From positions 991,501 through 1,055,500 of the forward strand of contig CP107216.1 in assembly GCA_025757645.1 (NCBI GenBank): a stretch of 64,000 nucleotides of DNA, written 5' to 3'. Of the stretch, positions 36,171 through 44,773 are shown one piece after another. Numbering within the stretch: the stretch's first letter is position 1; each line of letters opens with the position of its first letter. The DNA comes from Clostridiales bacterium (GTDB lineage Bacteria > Bacillota > Clostridia > Oscillospirales > Oscillospiraceae). The notes under the pieces were generated by a model. That model was not told the origin of the DNA. It was given only the letters and a program-made list of their open reading frames with translations, and ran no database searches. The position numbers and the translations under genes are program-made.

Positions 36171-36641
36171 ATGCTGAACCACATTGTGCTCATGGGCCGT
36201 CTGACCCGTGACCCCGAGCTTCGTTATACCCAGTCCCAGATTCCCGTGGCGTCGTTCCGGCTGGCGGTCGACCGTGATTTCGGCGGCCGTGACGGCGGCG
36301 AGCGGCAGACGGACTTCATCGACATTGTCGCCTGGAGAAGCACGGCGGAGTTTGTCTCCAAGTACTTCACCAAGGGCAGCATGGCCGCCGTGAGCGGCCG
36401 TCTGCAGATCCGCGAATGGACTGACCGCGAAGGCGGAAAGCGCACGACCGCGGAGGTCGTGGCGGACAATGTCTACTTCGGCGAGAGCAAGCGCCGCGAC
36501 GGCGGCGATACGTCTCGCCCGGCAGCGCCGAGCGCATCGGCCCCGGCTCATCGCGGCAGCTATGGCGGATATGACAATGTCCCCCAGGGCGGCAGCGCAT
36601 TTTCCGAGCTGGACGACGATGACGGCGATCTGCCGTTCTGA
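36171..36641 (+). CDS. ssb: Single-stranded DNA-binding protein
   Basis: The 156-residue protein has the OB-fold domain (LNHIVLMGRLTRDPELRY to about residue 105), a Gly/Pro/Ala-rich linker and the acidic tip DDDDGDLPF that docks replication and repair partners. AAGGAGG precedes the start, 12 bases after rpsF. Confidence 0.96.
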   Translation: MLNHIVLMGRLTRDPELRYTQSQIPVASFRLAVDRDFGGRDGGERQTDFIDIVAWRSTAEFVSKYFTKGSMAAVSGRLQIREWTDREGGKRTTAEVVADNVYFGESKRRDGGDTSRPAAPSASAPAHRGSYGGYDNVPQGGSAFSELDDDDGDLPF

Positions 36642-36665
36642 TTTTGATAAAGGAGGATTACAGTC

Positions 36666-36905
36666 TTGGCTTTTGACAGAGATAAGAGCAAGAACCGCAA
36701 ACGCAGAAAAGTTTGCCAGTTCTGTGTGGACAAGTGCACTTATATCGACTACAAAGACACCGCGAAGCTTCGCCGCTTCCTGTCCGAGCGCAGCAAGATC
36801 CTGCCGCGCCGCACGACCGGTACCTGCGCGATGCATCAGCGCGAGCTCACCGAGGCCATCAAGAGAGCGCGTCAGATCGCCCTCCTGCCGTACGTGACCG
36901 ACTGA
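36666..36905 (+). CDS. rpsR: 30S ribosomal protein S18
   Basis: The 79-residue protein matches bS18: KNRKRRKVCQFC, YIDYKDTAKLRRFLSER, ILPRRTTGTCAMHQRELTEAIKRAR. It retains three Cys and a His in the zinc-type pattern (C-x2-C, C-x2-H), the zinc-binding variant of S18. The start is TTG after AAAGGAGG. It is the last gene of the rpsF operon, before a terminator. Confidence 0.96.
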   Translation: MAFDRDKSKNRKRRKVCQFCVDKCTYIDYKDTAKLRRFLSERSKILPRRTTGTCAMHQRELTEAIKRARQIALLPYVTD

Positions 36906-36924
36906 GTTTCTGTTCACAGACAGC

Positions 36925-36958
36925 AAATCGCCCCCATCGAACGATGGGGGCGATTTTT
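36925..36958. terminator. Terminator of the rpsF-ssb-rpsR operon
   Basis: AAATCGCCCCCATCG and CGATGGGGGCGATTT pair fully around AA, with T tract on the right and A tract on the left, so it also serves the LysR gene. Confidence 0.92.
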
Positions 36959-36977
36959 CTTTTTCTTTTGCGCCGTG

Positions 36978-37883
36978 TCAGTCCCCGAGGTGCAGCGGGA
37001 TGTTCTCGACCTGCGCGATAACGGAGACCATGGCGCGGATCTGCGGCGTGAGCACCTTGTCGCGGTGGTGCACCAGCTGGCTCCACTGCTCCATGTGGCA
37101 GTCCGTGACCGGCAGAATGGCAAGCCGGCCCTCTTCCGCGCGGCGGCGCGCCGTGTAGCGCGGCAGCACGGACAGATAGGGGTTGTGCTCGAGCAGCTGC
37201 ATGACCATGCTTGTGCTCTCCAGCTCCAGAAACGGCCGGATCGACAGCTTCTGGTGCGCCAGCTCCATGTCGAACTGGTGGCGATAGCTGTTGAACTGCG
37301 GCATGAGCACGAACGGCTCATTGACGAGGTCGGCCAGCTTGAGCTGCTTGGCGGCGGCGAACGGGTGCTTGGGACTGGCGACGATGACGATCTCCTGCGG
37401 ACACTCGAACAGCTTGATCCGCTGCGCGTCGTAACCCATGTCGTCGAGCGTGTAGATCAGATCGACTTCATTGTGCATGAGCATATCCGAGAGCGTTTTC
37501 GTGTCGCCCTCGATCAGCTGCGTGTTCACATGCGGACAGTGCTCATGATACAGCGGCAGGATCTCTCCGAAGCTGGCCGTCATGATGGATTCGATCGTGC
37601 CGATGCGCAGCGTGCCGGTCAGATCGCGCTCCTGCACCGTGAACGACACGGCGCGCGCCGCGGCCGACACGACATCGCGCGCGTAGGGGATGAACTCCTG
37701 CCCGTAGTGAGTGATGGATACGGTTTTTCCGATGCGGTCAAACAGGCGCACGCCCAGCTCGTTTTCGAGCTGCTGGACCTGCACCGTAACGGCAGACTGG
37801 GAATACCCCAGAGATTCTGCGGCCTTGGAGAAGCTCTGTAGCTGCGCGACCTTTAAAAACGTGGTCAGCAAACGAAGTTCCAT
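36978..37883 (-). CDS. LysR-family transcriptional regulator
   Basis: The 301-residue protein has the N-terminal LysR helix-turn-helix (LTTFLKVAQLQSFSKAAESLGYSQSAVTVQVQQLE) and a periplasmic-binding-like effector domain from about residue 90. The ATG at 37883 lies 9 bases after AAGGAGG. The nearest divergent gene is the 62-residue membrane protein at 38187, about 300 bases away; otherwise no target is obvious. The inducer is unknown. Confidence 0.92.
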   Translation of the reverse strand: MELRLLTTFLKVAQLQSFSKAAESLGYSQSAVTVQVQQLENELGVRLFDRIGKTVSITHYGQEFIPYARDVVSAAARAVSFTVQERDLTGTLRIGTIESIMTASFGEILPLYHEHCPHVNTQLIEGDTKTLSDMLMHNEVDLIYTLDDMGYDAQRIKLFECPQEIVIVASPKHPFAAAKQLKLADLVNEPFVLMPQFNSYRHQFDMELAHQKLSIRPFLELESTSMVMQLLEHNPYLSVLPRYTARRRAEEGRLAILPVTDCHMEQWSQLVHHRDKVLTPQIRAMVSVIAQVENIPLHLGD

Positions 37884-37932
37884 AAGGCGATGCCTCCTTA
37901 TCCCGATTTGGTTCCGTTTTTTTCTCGAGCTT

Positions 37933-37962
37933 ATAATACGTCGCAAATCCGGCCTGCGTCAA
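37933..37962 (-). promoter_or_regulatory. Promoter of the LysR gene
   Basis: TTGACG (37962-37957), 18-base spacer, TATTAT (37938-37933) on the minus strand. Between this and the plus-strand promoter at 38090 the sequence is AT-rich with no visible gene. Confidence 0.6.
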
Positions 37963-38089
37963 GCATTTTTTCGCCTATCCAACAGGTGGCAGGGAAGGAT
38001 TGACAGGAAAATATCATTTTTGTGAAAGAATATCATCAAAATTTTGAATTGAATCGAAAACGCAAAACGTACCTTTCGGAATTGTGAAT

Positions 38090-38118
38090 TTTACAACAGG
38101 CGCGCGATATGCTATCAT
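38090..38118 (+). promoter_or_regulatory. Promoter of the 62-residue membrane protein gene
   Basis: TTTACA (38090-38095), 17-base spacer, TATCAT (38113-38118). Confidence 0.6.
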
Positions 38119-38186
38119 GCAACTGTAAGCGAGGGGATTGGCTGACGGCCTCCCCAGAACCGAAAAAATTTCAGGAGGTAGCTGCT

Positions 38187-38375
38187 ATGAAAAACATTTG
38201 GCTGAACATTCTTGCGTTCGTTGCGTTTCTCGCGATCGAGATCGTCGCTGTCTCCTTTATGAGCACGTACTCCGCGGGCTCTGCTGCGATGGCGCTGCTG
38301 GGTGTGCTTGCGCTCGTGATCGGCGGCATTTACACGGTCCTGCTTGGCAGAGACATCGTGAGCATCCGCCGTTGA
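38187..38375 (+). CDS. Small two-helix membrane protein
   Basis: The 62-residue protein has two hydrophobic helices (about residues 5-26 and 33-54) and ends in a basic tail DIVSIRR. CAGGAGG lies 7 bases before the ATG at 38187. It has its own promoter and terminator. I do not recognise a family. Confidence 0.68.
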   Translation: MKNIWLNILAFVAFLAIEIVAVSFMSTYSAGSAAMALLGVLALVIGGIYTVLLGRDIVSIRR

Positions 38376-38480
38376 TCTCATTTTCCTTTGCTATTTTTCA
38401 TCCATTTCTGTTTTTTTCTCCAAGGTTTCCGGGAGTAACCGCCTCCCGGTGACCACCCCCCAATGTGCGGTTTTCCGCAC

Positions 38481-38520
38481 AAAAAATCTCCTCCCGTAAC
38501 CGCCGGGAGGAGATTTTTTT
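38481..38520. terminator. Terminator between the small membrane gene and the riboswitch
   Basis: A6-TCTCCTCCCG and CGGGAGGAGA-T7 form a long stem with both tracts. A smaller GTGCGG-TTTT-CCGCAC hairpin sits just before it (38465-38480). Confidence 0.9.
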
Positions 38521-38545
38521 ATCCGTGCCGACGCTCGGAAAAAGA

Positions 38546-38574
38546 TTTACAACCGTTCCGGCCTGTGATACACT
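38546..38574 (+). promoter_or_regulatory. Promoter of the riboswitch-surface protein unit
   Basis: TTTACA (38546-38551), 17-base spacer, TACACT (38569-38574). Confidence 0.6.
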
Positions 38575-38589
38575 ACGCTCAGAACTGTA

Positions 38590-38715
38590 TATTGCGCAGT
38601 CTTCGCCGCTTCGGGCGGCAGGGGAAATGTGGGTGCAAAGCCCCGCGAGTCGGTCACTGTGAAGCCGCCGGAAAGCGGATCAGTCAGAATACCCGAAGGC
38701 TGCAGGCATTTCTGC
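38590..38715 (+). promoter_or_regulatory. Cobalamin (B12) riboswitch aptamer
   Basis: The leader holds the conserved cobalamin-aptamer blocks in the right order: GGGGAAAT then GGGTGCAAAGCCCCGCG (38620-38647), GTCACTGTGAAG (38653-38664), and the B12 box AGTCAGAATACCCG (38682-38695). These match the class-defining elements GGTGcAAxxCC, ACTGTgA and AGxCxGgAxACC. It is followed by a terminator-like hairpin and a strong ribosome site, so adenosylcobalamin binding should stop transcription of the downstream surface protein. Borders are approximate. Confidence 0.85.
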
Positions 38716-38773
38716 CGGAACCGGAAGTTGCATGGCTGAACGAAGGAATTTCGTTCGGCCGGTTTTGCTGCAC

Positions 38774-38806
38774 CTGTCCGCCGGTTTCGGCGGGCAGAAT
38801 TTTTTC
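38774..38806 (+). terminator. Regulated terminator of the cobalamin riboswitch
   Basis: CTGTCCGCCG pairs with CGGCGGGCAG (one G-T pair) around GTTT, followed by AA and six T. It ends just before the AGGAGGG ribosome site. An upstream hairpin (GGCTGAACGAA with TTCGTTCGGCC, about 38733-38762) is a candidate part of the switch. Confidence 0.8.
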
Positions 38807-38823
38807 TTTCAGGAGGGAAACAC

Positions 38824-41800
38824 ATGAAAAAACGGTTACTGTCCCTGCTGCTGGTGCTGGCAATGGTGTTCAGCCTCATGCCGGCGGCACTGGCGGCGGA
38901 CAAGCCGAGCTTCCAGAGCTTCTTTGAAAGCGTCCCGGCCAACGCCGAGACGGAGCCCGGCTCCCCGAACAGCACGAACAAATGGAAAGTGGCCTCGTTG
39001 GGCGGGGACTATGTGCTCAAGTCCGGCGGAGCCGGAAAAAGCAGAGCCAGAAGCACCCTGCAGTTGACCTTTACCGCAGACGCAGAGCTCACATTTGAGT
39101 ACAAGGTCTCGTCCGAGCCCAATTACGACTACTTCACCATCACCTATGACGGGGCGGAAAAGGTCAAAGAGAGCGGCGACCTCGGCTGGAAGACCTACAC
39201 GCTCTCGGCCGAGTCCGGCAAGGTGCTGACGCTGACCTATGCAAAGGACGGCAGCGGCGACAAATTCGACGACTGCGTCTATGTCCGCAACTTCACGGCG
39301 GGCAAGGCCACGGTCGTCACCTTCCACGCCAACGGCGGCGTGGGCGCCGACTACACGCAGAATTTCTACGGTCAGGCCGCGCTCAAGCTCAACGCCTTCA
39401 CGAAGGCGGACGGCGTGTTCGCCGGCTGGGCGACAACACCGGACGGGGAAGTTGCTTACACCGACGGCGCGAAGCTCAACCCCACGGAGGCGATGGATCT
39501 CTACGCCGTCTGGACGCCGGCGTACACCGTCACCTTTGCCTATAACGACGGCACAACAGCCGACACCACGGTCGCCATCGCGTGCGACACGGCCATCGGC
39601 GCCGGCGCCATCCCGCAGCCGACGCGCACCGGCTATACGTTCGGCGGCTGGTTCGCCGGCGACACCGCGCTGACGGCGGACACGGTCATTGCGGACGACA
39701 CGACCTATACGGCCGCGTGGACGGCCAACACCTACACCGTGCAGTACCTGCCCAACGGCGGCACGGGCGAGATGGCCGCGCAGACCTTCACCTATGACGC
39801 CGAGCAGGCGCTGACGGCTAACGCCTTCACCCGCGCGGGCTACGACTTCCGCGGCTGGAACACCTCTGCTTCCGGCAGCAGCGTGCAGTATACCGACGGC
39901 GCGGCCGTCAAGAACCTGAGCGCGGAGAACAACGCTGTCGTGAAGCTCTACGCCGTCTGGGCCGGTCAGCCGGTGCAGGTGACGGTGGATCGCAACGACG
40001 GCTCCGAGCCGACCGTGCGCACCGGCGTTGTGGGCTATAACTATAACTACATCTACGAAAAGGGCAGCGCCCGCTACAACCAGATCCCCGATCCCACCCG
40101 CACGGGCTACATCTTCCTCGGCTGGTTCGACGCGCCGGAGGGCGGCACGGAGATTACCAACCAGACCAAGTTCGCCGACGCCACGCCCGTGACGCTCTAT
40201 GCGCACTGGCAGGAGGGCATCACCGTCCATTTTGACGGCAACGGCTACAAGGGCAAGATCTCGGACAAGACCGTGCGCAAGGATGCCGTCGGCAAGAATC
40301 TGCCCTACCTGTCGGAGTACAGCTACCCGGCCAACAAGGCGCTCGACGGCTGGTATACCGCCAAAGAGGGCGGCGAGCGCGTGACGCAGGACACGGTCTT
40401 CACCGAACCCGAGATCACGCTCTATGCCCACTGGAGAGACTATCAGTATCAGGTCGAATTTAACGTTCGATACAGCGACAAGAGCAGCGTGACCGGCGAG
40501 ATGGCCACCGTGGCCGTCCCGTTCGGCGTGGACTACAAACTGCCTGCCTGCACGTTCCAGCGCGAGGGCTACAAGTTTGCCGGCTGGAGCGAGTCGTCTT
40601 ATGACACGACGGTCAAGTATGCCGATCAGGCGACCATCCACCGTGATTTTGAAGACGGCGACTGGGACGACGGCAGCGAAGACAACGAGATCTACAAGCT
40701 CTATGCCGTCTGGACGAAGGATGTTTTCGGCATCGCGTTTGACGCGGTAGCAGCCGCGCTGCCGGCCGACGGTACCATCCGCACCGCGGATGCGCTCACG
40801 CTGCCCACGAGCGGTGACGGCTATACGATCACCTATACCAGCAGCGCCCCGGCGGTGCTGGCTGCCGACGGCACGGTCACGCTGCCGGCCTCCGGCGTGC
40901 AGACCGTGACGCTCACCGCCACGGTTACGGACACTGACGGCACGGTAAAGACGCGCGACTATACGCTCACGGTCTATTCGGCTGCGGCCGCCGCGGCCGA
41001 GGCGCGCCTTGCGCAGGCGGCGCAGACGCTGGGCGAAACGTTTGAGCCGGCCTACGGCAAGGATACGAACGCGGCCGACGCCCTTGCCGCGCTGCTGGCG
41101 TCCAAGGGCTACGACGATGTGACCGTCACGGTCAAGGCCGCCGCGGGCGACGCGAAGGCCTCCATTGACGCCGACGGCACGATCCATTATTACTTCGATG
41201 CCGGCATGAGCAGCCGCAGCAGCTATTTCTACGCGACGTTTGTCCTCAGTCTGGACGGCGCCAGCGTGGAAAAAGAAGTCTATGTGCACATCACCTGGGA
41301 TCTGGCGCGCGCGCAGGCCGTGCTGCAGGCGGAGCTGGATCGCATCACGCTCCCGACCGAGCCGGTCACGTCTCTGACGCTGCCGCGCTACCCGGTCAAG
41401 GAAGGCATCGACCCGTCGCAGGTCGATTACAGCAAGTACGACAACTTCAACACCTGGGCGACCGTCACCTGGACGAGCGCCAACGACCAGATCGTCAAGG
41501 TCGGCTCGGCACCCTACACGCCGTACTACGCGCCCTACGCCACGACGCTCACCCGCACCGCGGCAGACCAGCAGGTGACGCTCACGGCGTCCATCGTCTG
41601 CAACAGCATTGAGGGACTGACGCTGACGAAGGCCTTTACCGTGACGGTGGCCGCCTCGCAGGAATCGCAGGCGACGCTGCGCGAGCAGCTTCAGGCCAAG
41701 CTCGACGCGGGCTTTGCCGCCTATGGCGGTCTGCGCGATGCCGTGACCGGCGAGGTCCTGGAGGAGCGCGACGGCAAGTACATCGCCGCCAACGACATCC

Positions 41801-43383
41801 ACTTCCCGACAACGGGTGATTTCGGCGTGGACGGCAAGTATACCCCGGTCATCATCACGAGCAGCGATGCGGACACCATCGTGCCCCCCGGCGTGAACAA
41901 CGCCGCGCGCGTGGAGGTCTACCGTCCGCTGCCCGGCGAGGATGCCAAGGACGTCACCGTCACCGTGACGATCAAGGATAAGGAGACCGGCATCGCCGTC
42001 TCGCGCGATTTTGTCATCGCCGTCCAGCCGCTCACGCAGCAGGAGATCGACGACGAGCTCGCGCTTATGGCCGAGGTCAAGGCGCATTACTTTGACGGTA
42101 TCCGCAATGGCAATCCCGATCCCGAGCACATTACCGGCAACCTGCACGCCTTCCGCGAGGCGTATCTGGACGCCGACGGCCAGCTCGTCTGGGTGTACGA
42201 CGTTGACGATCAGGCCAACCACGGCATTGTCCCCTCGGAGCTGCCGGGCTGGCAGGCCAGCGAGCGGTGGCGCCTGTTCCGCTCGACGAATCCGGCCGTC
42301 ATCAGCCACGAAAACCTGCTCGTAACGCGCGCGACGGAGCATAAGGCCGTCACGATTGTCAGCGAGCTCTCGAGTGAGACGCTCGGCAAGTATGCCGCGC
42401 GCTACCCGGACAATGCCGACTTCCAGGCGCTGAGCCATCAGGCCGTTTCCGCGCGCCTGATCGTCCGCGGCACCGCACCCACGAGCGACGAGCCGCAGGT
42501 CACGACCAGCACCGTCACCTTCCAGCTGCACACAGACACCGACATGTGGATCCAGCCGACCGTCGTCTACGACCAGCCCGAGGGCACGACGGCGATGGAT
42601 GTGTTCCGGCAGGTGCTCACGGCCAACGGCTACACCTATGAGGCGAAGGGAAGCTATGTGCAGGCCGTCATCAAGCCGGACGGCACGAAAGTGGCCGAGT
42701 TCAGCAAGGGACCCAATTCCGGCTGGGTCTTTCGCGTCAACGGGGAGTTCCCGGACGTTGCCATGCAAGACTACCAGCTCTCGGACGGCGACGTGATCGA
42801 GGTGCTCTTCATTGCCAACTATATGGACGAGCCGGGGCTGTTCCTGCCGTTTACCGATGTAAACAACCACTGGGCGTACAGCGCGATCAAGCGCGTGTAT
42901 AACCGCGGCCTCATGCTCGGCGTGAGCGACACGCGCTTTGCGCCGAACCAGGCGCTCAGCCGCGCCATGCTCGTGACCGTCCTCTACCGCTTGGCGGACG
43001 AACCGGATGTGACGGCGGATAACCCGTTCACGGACGTTCCGGCCGGTCAGTGGTACACGAACGCCGTGATCTGGGCGGCGGCCAACGGCATCGTCAGCGG
43101 CTTCGGCGACGGTACGTTCCGGCCGAACGAGCCGGCCACGCGCGCACAGGCAGCGGTCATGCTGTGCGGGTACGCGAAGCTTGCCGGACGCGACACGACG
43201 CAGCGCGCGGATCTGTCCGCGTATGCGGACGCGGCGGAGATCCCGTCCTGGGCGCTGGCGGAGATGCAGTGGGCGAACGCCGCACAGCTCATCCGCGGCC
43301 GCAGCGACACGATCCTTGCCCCGAACGCCGGGACGACCCGTGCCGAGATGGCCAAGATTCTCAGCACATTCATCGGCAAATAA
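38824..43383 (+). CDS. Giant SLH-anchored surface protein with InlB-type repeats and a DUF4430 (transcobalamin-like) domain
   Basis: The 1519-residue protein has a signal peptide (MKKRLLSLLLVLAMVFSLMP...ALAA), a beta-sandwich region (about 30-155), about six InlB B-type repeats with G-Y-x-F-x-G-W motifs (about 165-640), Ig-like and helical parts (640-1225), a DUF4430 domain (about 1230-1335, SGWVFRVNGEFPDVAMQDY) and three SLH motifs (about 1339-1391, 1400-1455, 1461-1519). DUF4430 resembles the C-terminal domain of transcobalamin and intrinsic factor. The cobalamin riboswitch upstream points to B12 capture at the cell wall. AGGAGGG precedes the ATG. It is a single gene before a terminator. 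Confidence 0.85.
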   Translation: MKKRLLSLLLVLAMVFSLMPAALAADKPSFQSFFESVPANAETEPGSPNSTNKWKVASLGGDYVLKSGGAGKSRARSTLQLTFTADAELTFEYKVSSEPNYDYFTITYDGAEKVKESGDLGWKTYTLSAESGKVLTLTYAKDGSGDKFDDCVYVRNFTAGKATVVTFHANGGVGADYTQNFYGQAALKLNAFTKADGVFAGWATTPDGEVAYTDGAKLNPTEAMDLYAVWTPAYTVTFAYNDGTTADTTVAIACDTAIGAGAIPQPTRTGYTFGGWFAGDTALTADTVIADDTTYTAAWTANTYTVQYLPNGGTGEMAAQTFTYDAEQALTANAFTRAGYDFRGWNTSASGSSVQYTDGAAVKNLSAENNAVVKLYAVWAGQPVQVTVDRNDGSEPTVRTGVVGYNYNYIYEKGSARYNQIPDPTRTGYIFLGWFDAPEGGTEITNQTKFADATPVTLYAHWQEGITVHFDGNGYKGKISDKTVRKDAVGKNLPYLSEYSYPANKALDGWYTAKEGGERVTQDTVFTEPEITLYAHWRDYQYQVEFNVRYSDKSSVTGEMATVAVPFGVDYKLPACTFQREGYKFAGWSESSYDTTVKYADQATIHRDFEDGDWDDGSEDNEIYKLYAVWTKDVFGIAFDAVAAALPADGTIRTADALTLPTSGDGYTITYTSSAPAVLAADGTVTLPASGVQTVTLTATVTDTDGTVKTRDYTLTVYSAAAAAAEARLAQAAQTLGETFEPAYGKDTNAADALAALLASKGYDDVTVTVKAAAGDAKASIDADGTIHYYFDAGMSSRSSYFYATFVLSLDGASVEKEVYVHITWDLARAQAVLQAELDRITLPTEPVTSLTLPRYPVKEGIDPSQVDYSKYDNFNTWATVTWTSANDQIVKVGSAPYTPYYAPYATTLTRTAADQQVTLTASIVCNSIEGLTLTKAFTVTVAASQESQATLREQLQAKLDAGFAAYGGLRDAVTGEVLEERDGKYIAANDIHFPTTGDFGVDGKYTPVIITSSDADTIVPPGVNNAARVEVYRPLPGEDAKDVTVTVTIKDKETGIAVSRDFVIAVQPLTQQEIDDELALMAEVKAHYFDGIRNGNPDPEHITGNLHAFREAYLDADGQLVWVYDVDDQANHGIVPSELPGWQASERWRLFRSTNPAVISHENLLVTRATEHKAVTIVSELSSETLGKYAARYPDNADFQALSHQAVSARLIVRGTAPTSDEPQVTTSTVTFQLHTDTDMWIQPTVVYDQPEGTTAMDVFRQVLTANGYTYEAKGSYVQAVIKPDGTKVAEFSKGPNSGWVFRVNGEFPDVAMQDYQLSDGDVIEVLFIANYMDEPGLFLPFTDVNNHWAYSAIKRVYNRGLMLGVSDTRFAPNQALSRAMLVTVLYRLADEPDVTADNPFTDVPAGQWYTNAVIWAAANGIVSGFGDGTFRPNEPATRAQAAVMLCGYAKLAGRDTTQRADLSAYADAAEIPSWALAEMQWANAAQLIRGRSDTILAPNAGTTRAEMAKILSTFIGK

Positions 43384-43398
43384 CACACAAAACAGCAG

Positions 43399-43428
43399 CA
43401 CCCCCGAACTTCGGTTCGGGGGTGTTTC
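43399..43428. terminator. Terminator of the surface protein gene
   Basis: A perfect 11-bp stem (43399-43409 with 43414-43424) closed by a TTCG tetraloop, then TTTC. A CGGAAAACC/GGTTTTCCG inverted repeat follows at 43435-43457. Confidence 0.85.
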
Positions 43429-43541
43429 GACTGCCGGAAAACCGCAGGGGTTTTCCGACAAAAGGCTTGCAGTCTGCTGCGCGCAGAATTTGTGCGCCGC
43501 CGGCGGGCGGTAAACTCTGCGAGGGTTTTTGATACGCACAA

Positions 43542-43571
43542 CGCCCCCGAACTTTGGTTCGGGGGCGTTTG
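43542..43571. terminator. Second near-identical hairpin, at the end of the ECF operon
   Basis: CGCCCCCGAAC pairs with GTTCGGGGGCG around TTTG. The stem is the same as that of the hairpin at 43399 apart from its outer bases. It probably ends the minus-strand ECF operon. Confidence 0.75.
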
Positions 43572-43603
43572 CGCTTTGGGGAAAGAAGAGGGAAGGGATT
43601 CTT

Positions 43604-44191
43604 TTATTTTTTCGTGCCGCAGACCTGATACATCCGGTCGTCCGAGATGACGACGTCCACGTCAAAATACGGGGCCATGAGCGCGGCGAGCTCCGTCTCG
43701 CTGATGAGGGAGACAGAGACCGTGCTGGCCGCGCCCGCGTGATGCCGGTCGAGCATGGCGCGGCTCATACCGTGCGCGACGGACAGGCGGCCGCCTGGCT
43801 TGAGCAGCGTCGCCAGATGCGCGATCAGGCGCGCCGGATTGGGAAAGTGCGGGAAAGCATTGTAGACCATGCAGCGGTCAAACTGCTGCGGGAGCGGCAC
43901 GGTCTCAATGTCGCCGCAGAGCACGGTCACGCGCGCATCCGGGAACTTTTCGGCGGCGCGCCGGGCCATTTCCGGGGCAATGTCCACACCGGTGACGCTG
44001 TGCACGTCCCGCGCCAGATAGTCCGGGAAGAGCACGCCCGTTCCGCAGGCCACGTCGAGCACGTCCACGCCCGCGCGGATGTCCGCATTGTCGAGAATGG
44101 TGCGGATGACCGGCTCGTTGCGGATCATTTCCGCGTCCCAGTCCGGGGCGCAGCGGTCGAAAAACGAAATGACGTCACTGCGTTCAATCAT
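43604..44191 (-). CDS. Class I SAM-dependent methyltransferase
   Basis: The 195-residue protein has the SAM-binding motif VLDVACGTGVLFPDYL (about residues 43-58), an acidic motif II (VTGVDIAPEMARRA) and LLKPGGRLSVAHGMSRA, as in small-molecule methyltransferases. It is the last gene of the ECF operon, its start overlapping the S-component stop by 8 bases, so it may act on the imported compound. The substrate is unknown. Confidence 0.82.
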   Translation of the reverse strand: MIERSDVISFFDRCAPDWDAEMIRNEPVIRTILDNADIRAGVDVLDVACGTGVLFPDYLARDVHSVTGVDIAPEMARRAAEKFPDARVTVLCGDIETVPLPQQFDRCMVYNAFPHFPNPARLIAHLATLLKPGGRLSVAHGMSRAMLDRHHAGAASTVSVSLISETELAALMAPYFDVDVVISDDRMYQVCGTKK

Positions 44192-44744
44192 CGGCAGGTA
44201 CCTCCTTTGGGTAGCGCTCGGGGATGAGGCGTGCCTTCATGAGCGCGAACACGATGCTCGGAATGAACACGAGCTGGATGACGGTGCCGGGCCAGCTCTT
44301 GACGACGGAGCCCGCGACCCACGTGGCCATGGAGTAGCTGCCGCGCGCGAAGATGAGCGCATTGACCAGACCGTTGACAACGCGGCCGGCGACGATGGCG
44401 ACGATGAGGCTGATATAGAGGTCGGCGTACACGTGGCGCGTGCGCACGCAGCGCATCATGATGCCGGCGATCAGGCCGTAGACGGCCAGCTCGATCATCA
44501 TCGACGGCAGGATGCTCACCGGGGGCATGCCGCACAGTGCGCTCGAGAGCGCGGGGCCGGCCAGACCGCACAGCAGGCCGAACTGCCAGCCGCACACGAG
44601 GCCGCACAGAAAGACGGGGATGTGCATCGGGCAGAAGACCTGGCCAGCGCCCTGAATGCCGTGAAACAGCAGCGGCAGCACATAGCACAGGGCGATGCAC
44701 ACGGCGGTGATGATGGATTTTTTGACGGTAGACATGGTTTGCAT
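44184..44744 (-). CDS. ECF transporter substrate-binding S component
   Basis: The 186-residue protein has about six helices and the features of ECF-type S components (PF12822-like): QVFCPMHIPVFLCGLVCGW, then GLLCGLAGPALSSALCGMPP and MMIELAVYGLIAG. S components bind a vitamin or metal and join the A/A'/T module. It lies directly after ecfT in one operon, so it is probably a dedicated partner. The ATG at 44744 is chosen by spacing from AAAGGA; 44735 is an alternative. The substrate cannot be read; a B12-type compound is possible given the nearby riboswitch gene, but this is inference. Confidence 0.85.
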   Translation of the reverse strand: MQTMSTVKKSIITAVCIALCYVLPLLFHGIQGAGQVFCPMHIPVFLCGLVCGWQFGLLCGLAGPALSSALCGMPPVSILPSMMIELAVYGLIAGIMMRCVRTRHVYADLYISLIVAIVAGRVVNGLVNALIFARGSYSMATWVAGSVVKSWPGTVIQLVFIPSIVFALMKARLIPERYPKEVPADD

Positions 44745-44773
44745 CGGACTTCGGTTCCTTTCTGATTTTGGAT

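Noticed and set aside
43384..43603. A CRISPR-like or integron repeat in the hairpin-rich gap after the surface protein gene
   Set aside because: Only two similar hairpins occur, each placed as a terminator, with no regular spacing or further units.
38836..43665. A 1609-codon minus-strand open frame opposite the surface protein
   Set aside because: Arg/Val/Gly-rich shadow of the plus-strand gene; the plus frame has a signal peptide, SLH motifs and a riboswitch.
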